Origin: an uncultured Acidaminococcus sp.
Lineage (GTDB): Bacteria; Bacillota; Negativicutes; Acidaminococcales; Acidaminococcaceae
Direction of reading: 5' to 3'
Assembly (NCBI GenBank): GCA_900538365.1
Contig: UPXT01000015.1
Coordinates: 1 to 42,686 of the forward strand
Length of the DNA stretch: 42,686 nt
Below, in pieces: positions 8,552 to 17,333 of the stretch. Position numbers and translations under genes: made by a program. Each line of letters begins with the position of its first letter. Within the stretch, counting starts at the first letter, position 1. Below the pieces are notes generated by a model, which saw only the letters and a program-made list of their open reading frames with translations, was not told the DNA's origin and ran no database searches.

Positions 8552-9355
8552 TTATTTGGCTTCCGGCACAGGCACTTTGATGAAGGCTTGGCCCGGGTCA
8601 ATTTCTTCACGGATCAATTTGATAACGGACGGTTCCGGAGCTTCCAATTCAACAGCACGGGAAACATCGATTTCAAAGCCCGTATTTTCGATGACATCTT
8701 CGGGGGAAGAGGTCGGATAATATCCAGCCAGGTACATTCTCTTGGTCTTTTCGTCGAATTTGAGGATCCCGCGGTCGGTAACAACCATTTGAGGACCTAC
8801 TTCGCCGGGAAGGCCCAGTCTTTCACGTCCGCCAGGGCCATCAATCCAGCCCGGGCTGGTCACATAGTCGATCTTATCCATGAATCTGCGTTTTTCATGC
8901 TGCATCATGATGATCGTATTGGAGTAGGTTGCAATGCCGTTTGCACCGCCAGAACCGGTGAAACGGGTCTTCGGATGATGATAGTCACCAATAGAGGTGG
9001 AGTTTACGTTCCCATAGGGGTCGATCTGCGCACCGCCGATGAAAGCGATGAGACGGTTTTCCTTATGGAGGTATTCGTTGATTTCAAAGCCAACGAAACG
9101 AACGTTGGGCCAAATGGTGCCGCAGTGGGCCATGAATCTCAGGTCACCAACGGAACGAGGTACTTCAACAGGGGAGCAGTCCATGAGACCACTTTCTACG
9201 ATGATGTGGCAGTCCGGAGCATAGACCCTCTTAGCAACGCTGGCACCGATCAGGGGGAGCCCGGTCCCAACGGTTACGACTTGACCATTTTTAATCTGCT
9301 TGGCAATGGTAACTGCCTGCATTTCTTTATTGGTGTAATTCGTGTAATCAGCCAT
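8552..9355 (-). CDS. gctB: Glutaconate CoA-transferase subunit B GctB
   Basis: GctB is the catalytic small subunit of the glutaconate CoA-transferase, which moves CoA from acetyl-CoA or glutaconyl-CoA to (R)-2-hydroxyglutarate. Glutamate 54, in the segment IIVESGLMD, matches the known catalytic Glu54 of the beta subunit that forms the glutamyl-CoA thioester. The 267-residue length fits. The start lies 5 bases after the gctA stop codon, and its GGAGGG site overlaps the end of gctA. This is a type I family CoA-transferase split over two genes. Confidence 0.96.
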   Translation of the reverse strand: MADYTNYTNKEMQAVTIAKQIKNGQVVTVGTGLPLIGASVAKRVYAPDCHIIVESGLMDCSPVEVPRSVGDLRFMAHCGTIWPNVRFVGFEINEYLHKENRLIAFIGGAQIDPYGNVNSTSIGDYHHPKTRFTGSGGANGIATYSNTIIMMQHEKRRFMDKIDYVTSPGWIDGPGGRERLGLPGEVGPQMVVTDRGILKFDEKTKRMYLAGYYPTSSPEDVIENTGFEIDVSRAVELEAPEPSVIKLIREEIDPGQAFIKVPVPEAK

Positions 9356-9360
9356 CCTAA

Positions 9361-10320
9361 TTAGCCCTCCTTCGTCATATCAACATGATACCCAAGACCA
9401 GGAACAACCTTCAGGTTGATGAGGCGGGTTGCACCCAGTTTGTTCAGGTATTCATCGTGATCTTTCAGGTCGAAGACCCATTCCTTGCAGAATGCATCGA
9501 AATCTTCCTGGGTCTTGGAAACAACATCATAGACCTTCAGGAACGGATTATCATAGTCATACAGGCCGAAGCACTGAGACGGATGAGCGCCATAAGGAGC
9601 CAAGACAACAGCATCTACGCACATGCAGGGGATGTCGTTTTGGGTCGGGTCGCGGCGGATTTCTTCATTGCTGATGATTTCTTCGCACGTAACGATGGTG
9701 TGCTTAGCTGCCATAGCAATATCGACATCCTGGAACTTACCGCCCCAGATACGGACCGTACCATCCGGAGAGGCCTGCTGAGCATGGATGATGGCTACAT
9801 CGATCTGAGGAACAGGAATGGCAAGGACGCGCTGCTTGTCGTTGAACGGGTTCTTGATTTCGACGAATTTGTCATCGGGAACCTTGTCAAGGGTCTTGCG
9901 GACTTCCTTGCTGATGCCCCATTCGGTTTCAAGGCTGGAACCCTGCATCAGGGAAACCGGAAGGAACGGAAGGCCAAGGGCAGCGGCATGCCACATCATG
10001 TAGATTACATCCTGGGAATAATCTTCCATGGTAAGTTTGCCTGCTTCGAACCATTTGCGGAAGCGTCTGGAAACATTCGTTACGCCAGAGTTAGCCGTGT
10101 AGCAGTTGATATATGCCTTGACACGGCCGCAGCCAATGAGCATATCCCAGTCACCGCCGGCAGCACCGGAAAGTCCGGTCAGGTCCGTGATTCCCTGTCT
10201 CAGGATTTCATAGACGGCGGCATACGGTTTACGGTCGGTCGTAAAACCACCCAGTGCAAGATGGTCACCACTGTGGACATACTTTGCAATAGCGTCTTTT
10301 AACGTCATTACTTTACTCAA
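9361..10320 (-). CDS. gctA: Glutaconate CoA-transferase subunit A GctA
   Basis: GctA is the large subunit of the heterooctameric glutaconate CoA-transferase and contributes substrate binding next to GctB. The 319-residue protein starts MSKVMTLKDAIAKYVHSGD, as I recall for A. fermentans GctA. The start is TTG at 10320: AAAGGAGG sits 8 bases upstream of it, while the first in-frame ATG (10308) is 20 bases from that site. The CoA-transferase family N-terminal motif GDHLALGGF is near residues 18-26. It is the first gene of the operon and has its own promoter candidate and leader. Confidence 0.96.
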   Translation of the reverse strand: MSKVMTLKDAIAKYVHSGDHLALGGFTTDRKPYAAVYEILRQGITDLTGLSGAAGGDWDMLIGCGRVKAYINCYTANSGVTNVSRRFRKWFEAGKLTMEDYSQDVIYMMWHAAALGLPFLPVSLMQGSSLETEWGISKEVRKTLDKVPDDKFVEIKNPFNDKQRVLAIPVPQIDVAIIHAQQASPDGTVRIWGGKFQDVDIAMAAKHTIVTCEEIISNEEIRRDPTQNDIPCMCVDAVVLAPYGAHPSQCFGLYDYDNPFLKVYDVVSKTQEDFDAFCKEWVFDLKDHDEYLNKLGATRLINLKVVPGLGYHVDMTKEG

Positions 10321-10459
10321 AGCAAAAACCTCCTTTTAATTTCCATACTTTGGCTAAGCATGCTGAAGATCCGGAACCATCGTCCTCTAAATCATCCATC
10401 CCCCTTTGAACATTCTCGATTCAGGTTCCGATTGGTATCACTCTTCATAGTACAAAGCG

Positions 10460-10488
10460 ATTATAACACAAATAACTATTTTTTTAAA
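10460..10488 (-). promoter_or_regulatory. Candidate promoter of the gct-gcdA-hgd operon
   Basis: On the minus strand a perfect TATAAT (10460-10465) is preceded at 17 bp by TTTAAA (10483-10488, 4/6 to the -35 consensus). The region upstream is strongly A/T tracted, like an UP element. Transcription would start near 10453, leaving an untranslated leader of about 130 nt before the TTG of gctA. Confidence 0.6.
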
Positions 10489-10662
10489 TTCAATTTCAAG
10501 GATTTATGCGTTTTTTAACAATTTTATATGAATTCGGACAATTTTTTTTATTGAAAAACTAAAAAAGCCCATTTTTCCTAGCTTTTTTCTAAATTGGCCC
10601 CATAACAATAATCATGCTTTTTCCGTTTTTTCACGAAAACAGCCAAAAAAATGTTACATATG

Positions 10663-10699
10663 AAAAAAAACGGGTCCCTGTTTTCAAGGGGGTATCCCG
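10663..10699 (-). terminator. Terminator after cca
   Basis: On the minus strand the arms CGGG...CCCT and AGGG.CCCG form a bulged GC-rich hairpin (10671-10699), followed by eight T residues (10663-10670). It lies 27 bases after the cca stop codon and ends the long cell-shape operon. Confidence 0.8.
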
Positions 10700-10725
10700 T
10701 ATGCAATCAAAATGTAGTTATATTT

Positions 10726-12192
10726 TTAAGCAGAAGTATGGGGATAGTGACCCTTTCCTTTTTCCTTTTCCCACCAGATGGCTGCCGCCCTTTGGAGCAC
10801 TTCGGAAGTATTGGAAAGACTCCGGTCCTGGACACGGGAAAGAAGCAGGGGCAGCAGTCTTTTAAGGACCTTTTGCGGGATTCCCGCAGCGATGAGGTCG
10901 CGTCCGCTTATGGCAAGATCTGCTGTATGGACAGGCATGGCACCGGCCATTCGAAAAAGCTGATTCGCAAAATGGCGTGCCAGCGCTTGACTTTCTGCAG
11001 AAGCCGTTGTGGCTGCCATATCGGCAAGGCAAAGATTCCCCAGTTCCCGAAAAGCTTCCTGCAGGTCCTTGGTACGGCGGAAGGTCCCGCTGCGGGCTTC
11101 CTTCCGAAGCCAGCGCCAAAGTGCCGCATCCGGCAGGAACCGACTAGGACCAAAATGCATATGGTTTCCTACGAGAAAAGCCACACGCTTCACTAGGTCC
11201 TCGCTTTCCCCCAGACGGCGGAGGATGCCTTCAGCCATGACTTTTCCCACTTTGTCATGTCCATGGTCACTGGGCATGCCATCGGGGCGGATGCCCCTGA
11301 CGCCCTCCCTTCCTTTTCCCACATCGTGAAGCAGGATGGCCCAGCCCAGGGTCAGGGAACCGTCACTGTGATTTAAGGCATGCCAGATATGGCCCCATAC
11401 ATCAAAGGGATGGAAGCGGGGATTTTGGGGGACACCCACAAGATCGAGAAGCTCTGGCAAAATAGGGACGCTTTCATAGTTCCCCTCTTTTTTGATTCGG
11501 CACGGCATCCCTGCAAGACCGCTTTGGACCATGAGGTCCATGCCCCGACCAGCGTAGGGTGCCATAAGAAGTTTGTGCAGTTCCGTTTTGACCCGGAAAA
11601 GAGAAAGGCCTTTTACGCGCAGGGCTTCCGCCTTGATTGCCGGGAGGATACCAGCTTCAGGAACAAAGCCGAGCTGTGCGACAAAACGGCAGGCCCGAAA
11701 CATGCGCAGGGCATCTTCGGCAAAACGGGCCGAAGGGGATCCAACCACGCGCAGGACATGATGTTCAAGGTCATGCCGACCGCCATAGGGATCGGTCAAG
11801 TTCCCCGCAAGGTCCATCGCCATGGCATTGACCGTAAAGTCCCTGCGGGCCAGGTCTTCTTCCAGGGTCTGGCAGTACGCAACACCGTTCGGGCGGTGCG
11901 CGTCCGTTCCATAAGTTTCCTTGCGGTAGGCAGCAACTTCAACAGCGCGCCCTTCTACAAGAAGGACCAGGACACCAAAATTTTCTCCCCGATTTTCCAC
12001 GACAGAAAGACCCGCCCCTTTGCAAAGGCGGCGGGTTTCTTCCGGTCGGGCACTCGTGACGATATCATAATCATGGGGGTGCTTTCCGCAAAGCAGATCG
12101 CGCACTGCTCCGCCAACAACATAGGCTTCAAATCCATGTTTTTGAAACAGTTCCAAGACCGTTATGACATAAGAAGGAAATAGGGGCGCCAT
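10726..12192 (-). CDS. CCA tRNA nucleotidyltransferase / poly(A) polymerase family protein with HD domain
   Basis: This enzyme belongs to the class II nucleotidyltransferases that add CCA, or part of it, to tRNA 3' ends. The N-terminal catalytic head has GGAVRDLL near residue 27 and the metal-binding DYDIVT motif. A central RNA-binding region (RDFTVNAMAMDL, RMFRACRFVAQLGF) follows. The C-terminal half has an HD phosphohydrolase domain (AILLHDVGKG, then DHGHDKVG and NHMHFGP). The ATG at 12192 is chosen because AAAGGAGG lies seven bases upstream; an ATG six codons earlier overlaps this site. At 488 residues it matches HD-containing members. Sequence alone does not tell CCA-adding from A-adding or poly(A) activity. 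It closes the operon 21 bases after rng. Confidence 0.85.
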   Translation of the reverse strand: MAPLFPSYVITVLELFQKHGFEAYVVGGAVRDLLCGKHPHDYDIVTSARPEETRRLCKGAGLSVVENRGENFGVLVLLVEGRAVEVAAYRKETYGTDAHRPNGVAYCQTLEEDLARRDFTVNAMAMDLAGNLTDPYGGRHDLEHHVLRVVGSPSARFAEDALRMFRACRFVAQLGFVPEAGILPAIKAEALRVKGLSLFRVKTELHKLLMAPYAGRGMDLMVQSGLAGMPCRIKKEGNYESVPILPELLDLVGVPQNPRFHPFDVWGHIWHALNHSDGSLTLGWAILLHDVGKGREGVRGIRPDGMPSDHGHDKVGKVMAEGILRRLGESEDLVKRVAFLVGNHMHFGPSRFLPDAALWRWLRKEARSGTFRRTKDLQEAFRELGNLCLADMAATTASAESQALARHFANQLFRMAGAMPVHTADLAISGRDLIAAGIPQKVLKRLLPLLLSRVQDRSLSNTSEVLQRAAAIWWEKEKGKGHYPHTSA

Positions 12193-12213
12193 CAAGGGGC
12201 CTCCTTTCATGAC

Positions 12214-13620
12214 TTAATCCCCATCAGGGGCATTGAGGAGGGTAAAAACACCCACGGCCAACGAAGGATTGGAAACCAAGCGGATCTTGGCGCCAAATTC
12301 CTGTTCCATGTCTTTCATCCCATGAAGGCGAAGCCATTCCTCTACCAGAGGGTGAACAGAAAGGGCCAAACTGTGGGCCATGGCATGGTCGAGATAAAGG
12401 CTGCGCAGCCGGCGCCGGATTTCTACATAGACCGTTTCCGGCGATTCCACACGGCCGCTTCCCTGACACATGGGACAAGTCGTATAGACGGTACCAAAGA
12501 GGTTGCGCCGCGCCTTCATCCGCGTCATCTCCACAAGATTCAAGGCTGTCATGCCCATGACACGGGGCTTCATACGGTCCATGGCAAATTCCCGGCGCAA
12601 GAGGTCCAGGATTTCCTCCTGTTCCTCCTTGCGGTCCATATCAATGAAATCAGCAACGATGATGCCGCCGATATCCCTCAGCCGTAACTGACGGGCAATC
12701 TCCAAAGCCGCTTCACGGTTCGTGGCAAGGCTTGTCTCCTCTCGGTCACTGCCAGTTGAATAGTGACCGCTGTTGACATCAATGACCGTCATGGCCTCCG
12801 TGTAGTCAAAGACAAGGGAACCGCCGCCAGGCAGGGGAACCACCCGGTCAGAAATGCTGGCAATTTCCTCATTGAGTCCATAATGAGTAAAGAGGTCTTC
12901 CTTTTCCTGATACCATTCGGTCCGAATTTCTGTAAGGCCCATATCTTGAAGGAGCTCTTCCACCGTGTGATAGGTCGCTTCGTCATCGACAATGATTTTC
13001 CGCACATCTTTTGTTACATAGTCCCGGATCATACGAATTGACAGGTCAAGTTCCCGATAAAGCAGCTGCGGTCCCCGCCCCACCTTGCTTCGGCGCAAAA
13101 GGATCTGCCAACTGGCAAGGAGCTGACGCAGGTCATTTTCAATTTCCTCGTCGGCTGCCTTAGCCGCTGCGGTTCGGATGACAACCCCCATCCCCTCGGG
13201 AAGACTTTTTTGGACGAGCGCCCGCAGACGGGTGCGGAGGGATTTGCAGGTAATCTTCCGAGACAGGGAAATGCGGCTGCCAAAAGGTTCAAGGACGATG
13301 TAACGGCCCGGCAGGGTCACGTTCCTCGTGACGCCCGGCCCTTTGGTTCCCCGACAGTCCTTAATGACCTGGACAAGGAGCATCTGACCTTCCGTCAGGT
13401 GATCCTGTTTATGAAGCGTCAGGAACCCATTTTTCCCCACATTAAGATCGATAAAGGCAGCCTGGATACCGGGGACAACATTTGATACACGGCCTCGGTA
13501 AATATTGCCAACAAGGTTTCCCTCCCCGCGGCGCTCAACGGCAAAGTCACGGAGCTTGCTGTCAAAAACCAGGCCCATGCGGGTCTCCTCCGGTTTGACA
13601 CTGACAAAGATGGCTGTCAT
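12214..13620 (-). CDS. rng: Ribonuclease G/E family protein
   Basis: Ribonuclease G is a single-strand endoribonuclease for rRNA and mRNA processing. The 468-residue protein has an N-terminal S1-like domain (GNIYRGRVSNVVPGIQAAFIDLN, near residues 38-60), then the RNase H-like and DNase I-like catalytic parts with VIDVNSGHYS, DFIDMDRKEEQEEI (catalytic aspartates) and the zinc-link motif TTCPMCQGSGRV. It lacks the long C-terminal scaffold of RNase E, so RNase G is the better name. The ATG overlaps the previous stop codon as ATGA, indicating translational coupling with the DUF2344 gene. Confidence 0.93.
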   Translation of the reverse strand: MTAIFVSVKPEETRMGLVFDSKLRDFAVERRGEGNLVGNIYRGRVSNVVPGIQAAFIDLNVGKNGFLTLHKQDHLTEGQMLLVQVIKDCRGTKGPGVTRNVTLPGRYIVLEPFGSRISLSRKITCKSLRTRLRALVQKSLPEGMGVVIRTAAAKAADEEIENDLRQLLASWQILLRRSKVGRGPQLLYRELDLSIRMIRDYVTKDVRKIIVDDEATYHTVEELLQDMGLTEIRTEWYQEKEDLFTHYGLNEEIASISDRVVPLPGGGSLVFDYTEAMTVIDVNSGHYSTGSDREETSLATNREAALEIARQLRLRDIGGIIVADFIDMDRKEEQEEILDLLRREFAMDRMKPRVMGMTALNLVEMTRMKARRNLFGTVYTTCPMCQGSGRVESPETVYVEIRRRLRSLYLDHAMAHSLALSVHPLVEEWLRLHGMKDMEQEFGAKIRLVSNPSLAVGVFTLLNAPDGD

Positions 13621-14336
13621 AGGGTGCCGCTTTCCAGCGTCATGCCACCGGCCTGAAGAAGCGGCCGTTTTTCTCCATGGGGGCCTGCTGCATAGAGGTC
13701 AAGACGGGCAATATCAGCTTTGTCAAGATCAAGGGAAAGGCCGAAGTCATCGTGAAGAACCTTCAAAAGCTCAGAGGCCTTCATACTGCCTTCTTGGGAA
13801 ACCAGGCAGTCAAATCGGAGCGTCAGCATGTTCCCTTCATAAGAAGCCTGGACATGGGGGACGAAGGCTTTGGCATTTACGATGCGTGGGCTCCCTTTGC
13901 CTTTGCCGTGGGTTTTCATATAAAGGGCCTTTTCCGCCCTTTCGTAGCGCTGGAGTCCTTCGAAAGGATCTGCCGCACAGGGAACCTTCACCAAATAAGT
14001 TGTTCCAGCAACCGAAGCCATGAGTTTCGGTGCCTTGTCATCTGCCAGATCGGCACGTACGATATGGATACCCATGGGGAGATTACGGGAAAGGGCATCA
14101 ACGAGGTCCTTTAGGGGGACGAGCTCCCGCAGATAAAGTTCCAGAAACTCAGCCTTACTCGTCACCCCAACACTCAGGGCAGAAGCTAAGGAAAACTTCA
14201 TATGAGGATTGAAGCCTTGGGAATAGGCAACAGGAATCCGGGCCCGACGAATGGCTTTCTCCAAGGTCTTCAAATATTCCAGATGGGAAATGAACCGGAT
14301 CCCGGATTCTTTTGTAATCTGCAGCCGTAGTTTCAT
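13617..14336 (-). CDS. TIGR03936-type radical-SAM-linked protein (DUF2344)
   Basis: The 239-residue protein begins MKLRLQITKESGIRFISHLEYL, the signature of the DUF2344 family that normally sits next to the B12-binding radical SAM protein encoded here just upstream. Its biochemical function is unknown; a role in RNA modification or maturation is often suggested from its neighbours, including rng. The start at 14336 overlaps the preceding gene's stop as ATGA and has GGAAGGAAGC in front. An in-frame ATG six codons earlier is less likely. The C-terminal ~70 residues, with the segment LDLDKADIARLDLYA, are typical of the family. Confidence 0.88.
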   Translation of the reverse strand: MKLRLQITKESGIRFISHLEYLKTLEKAIRRARIPVAYSQGFNPHMKFSLASALSVGVTSKAEFLELYLRELVPLKDLVDALSRNLPMGIHIVRADLADDKAPKLMASVAGTTYLVKVPCAADPFEGLQRYERAEKALYMKTHGKGKGSPRIVNAKAFVPHVQASYEGNMLTLRFDCLVSQEGSMKASELLKVLHDDFGLSLDLDKADIARLDLYAAGPHGEKRPLLQAGGMTLESGTL

Positions 14337-16195
14337 GCTTCCTTCCCCTTCCAATCAATGATTTTGACCCCCAGCTGCTGACAGACCTGACAGCCCGTGC
14401 AGGCGCCGCGCCGACAGTCAGGGGTCAAAGCAGCTTCCTGGGCCCGTTCATATTCTTTCCACAGGAAGTCGCGGGAAACGCCGCAGCTCGTGTGCTCCCA
14501 AGGAAACTTCTCATTTTTCCCGCGGGGGCGATTGTTGTAGAAGGCCATATCAAGTCCAGCTCCTTCAATGGCTTTTTTCCAGCGGTCAAAGGAAAAATGT
14601 TCGGACCAGCTATCAAAACGGGCCCCATCCCGAAAAGCCAGGTAGATGGCTTTGGAAAGACGGCGGTCTCCCCGGGCAAGGACGCCTTCCATGAGACTTG
14701 TGAGGGAATCATGGTACTGGAAATTGACATTTTTCATCGTGTCGAAGACTTCCTTAAGGAGCATATGCTTTCGGTCAAATTCCGCTTTTGTATCCTGCCC
14801 CACCCAAGCAAAAGGCGTATAAGGCTTAGGGACAAAGTTGGATACGCTTACTGTAATGCGGGCCCCAAAGCGGCCCGTAATCTTTTTGTACTGCCACTTC
14901 ACGGCCCTGGCAAGATGAGCAATCGCAAGAATGTCCTCATCGGTTTCTGTCGGCAGACCAATCATGAAATAAAGCTTTACCTGGGACCAGCCATTTTCAA
15001 AAGCGGCGCTCACCGCATCCATGAGGTTTTCTTCCGTAACCCCTTTATTGATTACATCGCGCATGCGCTGGCTGCCGGCTTCAGGAGCAAAGGTCAGTCC
15101 GCTCTTGCGAACGGCCTGGACTTCCTGTGCCAGTTTTACGGAAAAACTGTCAATGCGCAGGCTCGGCAGGGAAACGCTCACCTTATCATCCTTGAATTCT
15201 TCCAAAAGATCCCGTACCAAGGGGTCCAATTGCGAGTAGTCCGCCGTACTTAAGGAGAACATGCTCATTTCGTTGTATCCCGTCGCCGGAACCAATTCGC
15301 GGGCCAGTTTCTTGACGTTCTCCGGGGTTCGTTCCCGAACCGGGCGATAAATGATGCCCGCATTACAGAATCGACAGCCGCGGGAACAGCCGCGGAAAAG
15401 TTCCAGCATAATCCGGTCATGGACCGTGTCTCCATAAGGAACAATCGGATGGGTCGGAAAATCAAGATCGTTGATATCCGGTTCTACCCGCTTATAGACC
15501 GTTGCCGGCACGCCCGGTTCATTAGGCGTCACAGCCTTGATGGTCCCATCATCATCATAGGTCACGGTGTAGAAACTCGGTACATATACGCCCTGGATCC
15601 CAGCCACACGGCGCAGGAATTCCTTCCGTCCCCCTGGTTTTCCTTCCAATTTCCAGACCCGGTAGGCATCGGAGACTTCCACAATGATGCGTTCCCCGTC
15701 GCCAAGCATGCAAAAATCCAAGAAATCAGCCAGCGGTTCACTGTTAAAGACACAGGGACCGCCAGCACAGACGAAGGGATCATCAAGACCGCGATCCTTG
15801 GTCCAAATGGGAACCCCTCCCAGATCCATCATATTCAGGATATTGGAATAGCTCATTTCATAAAGGAGGGTAAATCCAACGAGATCAAAGTCATCAAGAC
15901 GGCGGCTCGTTTCAAGGCTTTCCAAGGCAATCCCGCGCTCCCGCATCTTGTCTTCCATATCCACCCAGGGCGCAAAGACCCGTTCAGCTTGGATATAGGG
16001 TTGTTTGTTGAGAATGGCATAAAGAATCTTGAACCCAAGGTAACTCATGCCAATCTCATAGGTATCAGGAAAAGCGAGGGCAAAGGAAACCTCGACCTCG
16101 CTTTCTGGTTTGACGATGCTGCCAAATTCCATCCCCGTATAACGGGCTGGTTTTTCGACAGCACTGAGGATATCAATCGGTAAATCTTTGTGCAT
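14333..16195 (-). CDS. TIGR03960 family B12-binding-domain radical SAM protein
   Basis: The 620-residue protein has an N-terminal cobalamin-binding-like domain (about residues 1-200) and a radical SAM core with the cluster motif CSRGCRFC at residues 270-277 after ELFRG. A C-terminal segment CRRGACTGCQVC resembles a second iron-sulfur site. The substrate of this family is not known to me. The gene is conserved next to the DUF2344 gene and rng in many Firmicutes, which points to RNA or ribosome-related chemistry by inference. AAGGAGG precedes the ATG, and the 3' end overlaps DUF2344 by the ATGA junction. Confidence 0.88.
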   Translation of the reverse strand: MHKDLPIDILSAVEKPARYTGMEFGSIVKPESEVEVSFALAFPDTYEIGMSYLGFKILYAILNKQPYIQAERVFAPWVDMEDKMRERGIALESLETSRRLDDFDLVGFTLLYEMSYSNILNMMDLGGVPIWTKDRGLDDPFVCAGGPCVFNSEPLADFLDFCMLGDGERIIVEVSDAYRVWKLEGKPGGRKEFLRRVAGIQGVYVPSFYTVTYDDDGTIKAVTPNEPGVPATVYKRVEPDINDLDFPTHPIVPYGDTVHDRIMLELFRGCSRGCRFCNAGIIYRPVRERTPENVKKLARELVPATGYNEMSMFSLSTADYSQLDPLVRDLLEEFKDDKVSVSLPSLRIDSFSVKLAQEVQAVRKSGLTFAPEAGSQRMRDVINKGVTEENLMDAVSAAFENGWSQVKLYFMIGLPTETDEDILAIAHLARAVKWQYKKITGRFGARITVSVSNFVPKPYTPFAWVGQDTKAEFDRKHMLLKEVFDTMKNVNFQYHDSLTSLMEGVLARGDRRLSKAIYLAFRDGARFDSWSEHFSFDRWKKAIEGAGLDMAFYNNRPRGKNEKFPWEHTSCGVSRDFLWKEYERAQEAALTPDCRRGACTGCQVCQQLGVKIIDWKGKEA

Positions 16196-16207
16196 AGGGC
16201 CTCCTTA

Positions 16208-17320
16208 CTAAAATCTCAAGGTCTTGGGATGAGCATGGATATTCATTAAAAGAGCCACCATGAGCATATTGGTCGTAAGGGAACTGACACCATAACTCAT
16301 AAAGGGCAACGGAACCCCTGTTACTGGCATGACATTGCTCGTCATGCCCACATTGACCAGGATATGGAAGGTGAACATGGAAACAATCCCAACAGCAAGC
16401 AGGGTTCCAAAATCATCGCTTGCGTGAAGGGCAATCGTGATGCCCCGGACAATGACGATCAAGTAGAGGATCAAGATCAGGGTTACCCCAACAAACCCGA
16501 ACTCTTCGCCGGCCACGGCAAAAATAAAATCCGTATGGTTTTCAGGAAGAAAGTTAAGCTGGCTCTGGGTTCCATTAAAAAGGCCACGGCCAAAAAAAAG
16601 ACCGGAACCAATCGCAATCATGGACTGGATGACATGGTAACCGCTCCCGTATGGTTCAAGGCCGGGATTGAGGAAGACGCGGATCCGGTTTTTCTGGTAT
16701 TCATGAAGCATGTGCCAGATAAGAGGCGCTGAAGCAAGGCCCAACCCGCTCATGATGAGAAAATAACGAATCCTGAAGCCGCAGATGATCATCGTCCCTA
16801 AGAGAATCGCCAGAAAGACCAGGCTTGTTCCTAGGTCAGGCTGACGCATGACCAGGAGAAAAGGAACAAAGACATAGAGAAAAACAGGAATCCAGCTGCG
16901 AAAGTCCGTCAACGTCGGCAGCCGCTGCTCTACAAAAGAGGACAGGCAGACAATCATGATGGCTTTGGAAAACTCACTGGGCTGAATGCTGATAGGCCCC
17001 AATTGGAGCCAGCGCTGTGCACCCAACGCACTTTTCCCAACAGCCATAACGGCAACCAGCATAACCAGATTAAAAATATACAGGGGTTTGGCAACATGTT
17101 TTAAGATGCGGTAATCAAAACGCATCAGGTAACCGCCCAAAATGAGGTTCACGATGACAAAAAGGGCCTGCCGAAAAACAAAGCGGTAGCGATGGGGACC
17201 GGGAATATTGGCATGGGTGGCACTGGCAATCAGAACAAGACCAATGGCAATGAGCAGCATGACGCTCACAAAAAGAACCTTATCCACGTTCCGAAAATAC
17301 TTTTTAAAGGAATGACGCAT
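16208..17320 (-). CDS. rodA: Rod-shape SEDS glycosyltransferase RodA
   Basis: RodA polymerises peptidoglycan glycan strands in the elongation machinery with its partner PBP2. The 370-residue protein is an integral membrane protein with about ten hydrophobic segments. Family signatures are visible: GAQRWLQLGPISIQPSEFSK, near residues 95-114, and the C-terminal NVGMTSNVMPVTGVPLPFMSYG. GAGGAG precedes the ATG. It is 13 bases downstream of the PBP2 gene. Confidence 0.95.
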   Translation of the reverse strand: MRHSFKKYFRNVDKVLFVSVMLLIAIGLVLIASATHANIPGPHRYRFVFRQALFVIVNLILGGYLMRFDYRILKHVAKPLYIFNLVMLVAVMAVGKSALGAQRWLQLGPISIQPSEFSKAIMIVCLSSFVEQRLPTLTDFRSWIPVFLYVFVPFLLVMRQPDLGTSLVFLAILLGTMIICGFRIRYFLIMSGLGLASAPLIWHMLHEYQKNRIRVFLNPGLEPYGSGYHVIQSMIAIGSGLFFGRGLFNGTQSQLNFLPENHTDFIFAVAGEEFGFVGVTLILILYLIVIVRGITIALHASDDFGTLLAVGIVSMFTFHILVNVGMTSNVMPVTGVPLPFMSYGVSSLTTNMLMVALLMNIHAHPKTLRF

Positions 17321-17333
17321 GCTTTCTCCTCAC

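Larger units (their letters stand above)
10321..10725 (-). other. Intergenic region upstream of gctA
   Basis: From the gctA side the 405 bases hold the gctA ribosome binding site, a leader of about 130 nt, a promoter candidate (10460-10488), an AT-rich stretch with a weak A/T-arm hairpin (10561-10588), and the cca terminator (10663-10699). The leader has a distant 7-bp inverted repeat (CGGAACC 10372-10378, GGTTCCG 10424-10430), which is too weak to call a riboswitch. I see no gene. Confidence 0.6.

Noticed and set aside
10372..10430. Leader of gctA as a riboswitch
   Set aside because: Only a 7-bp long-range pairing is seen, with no recognisable conserved motif.
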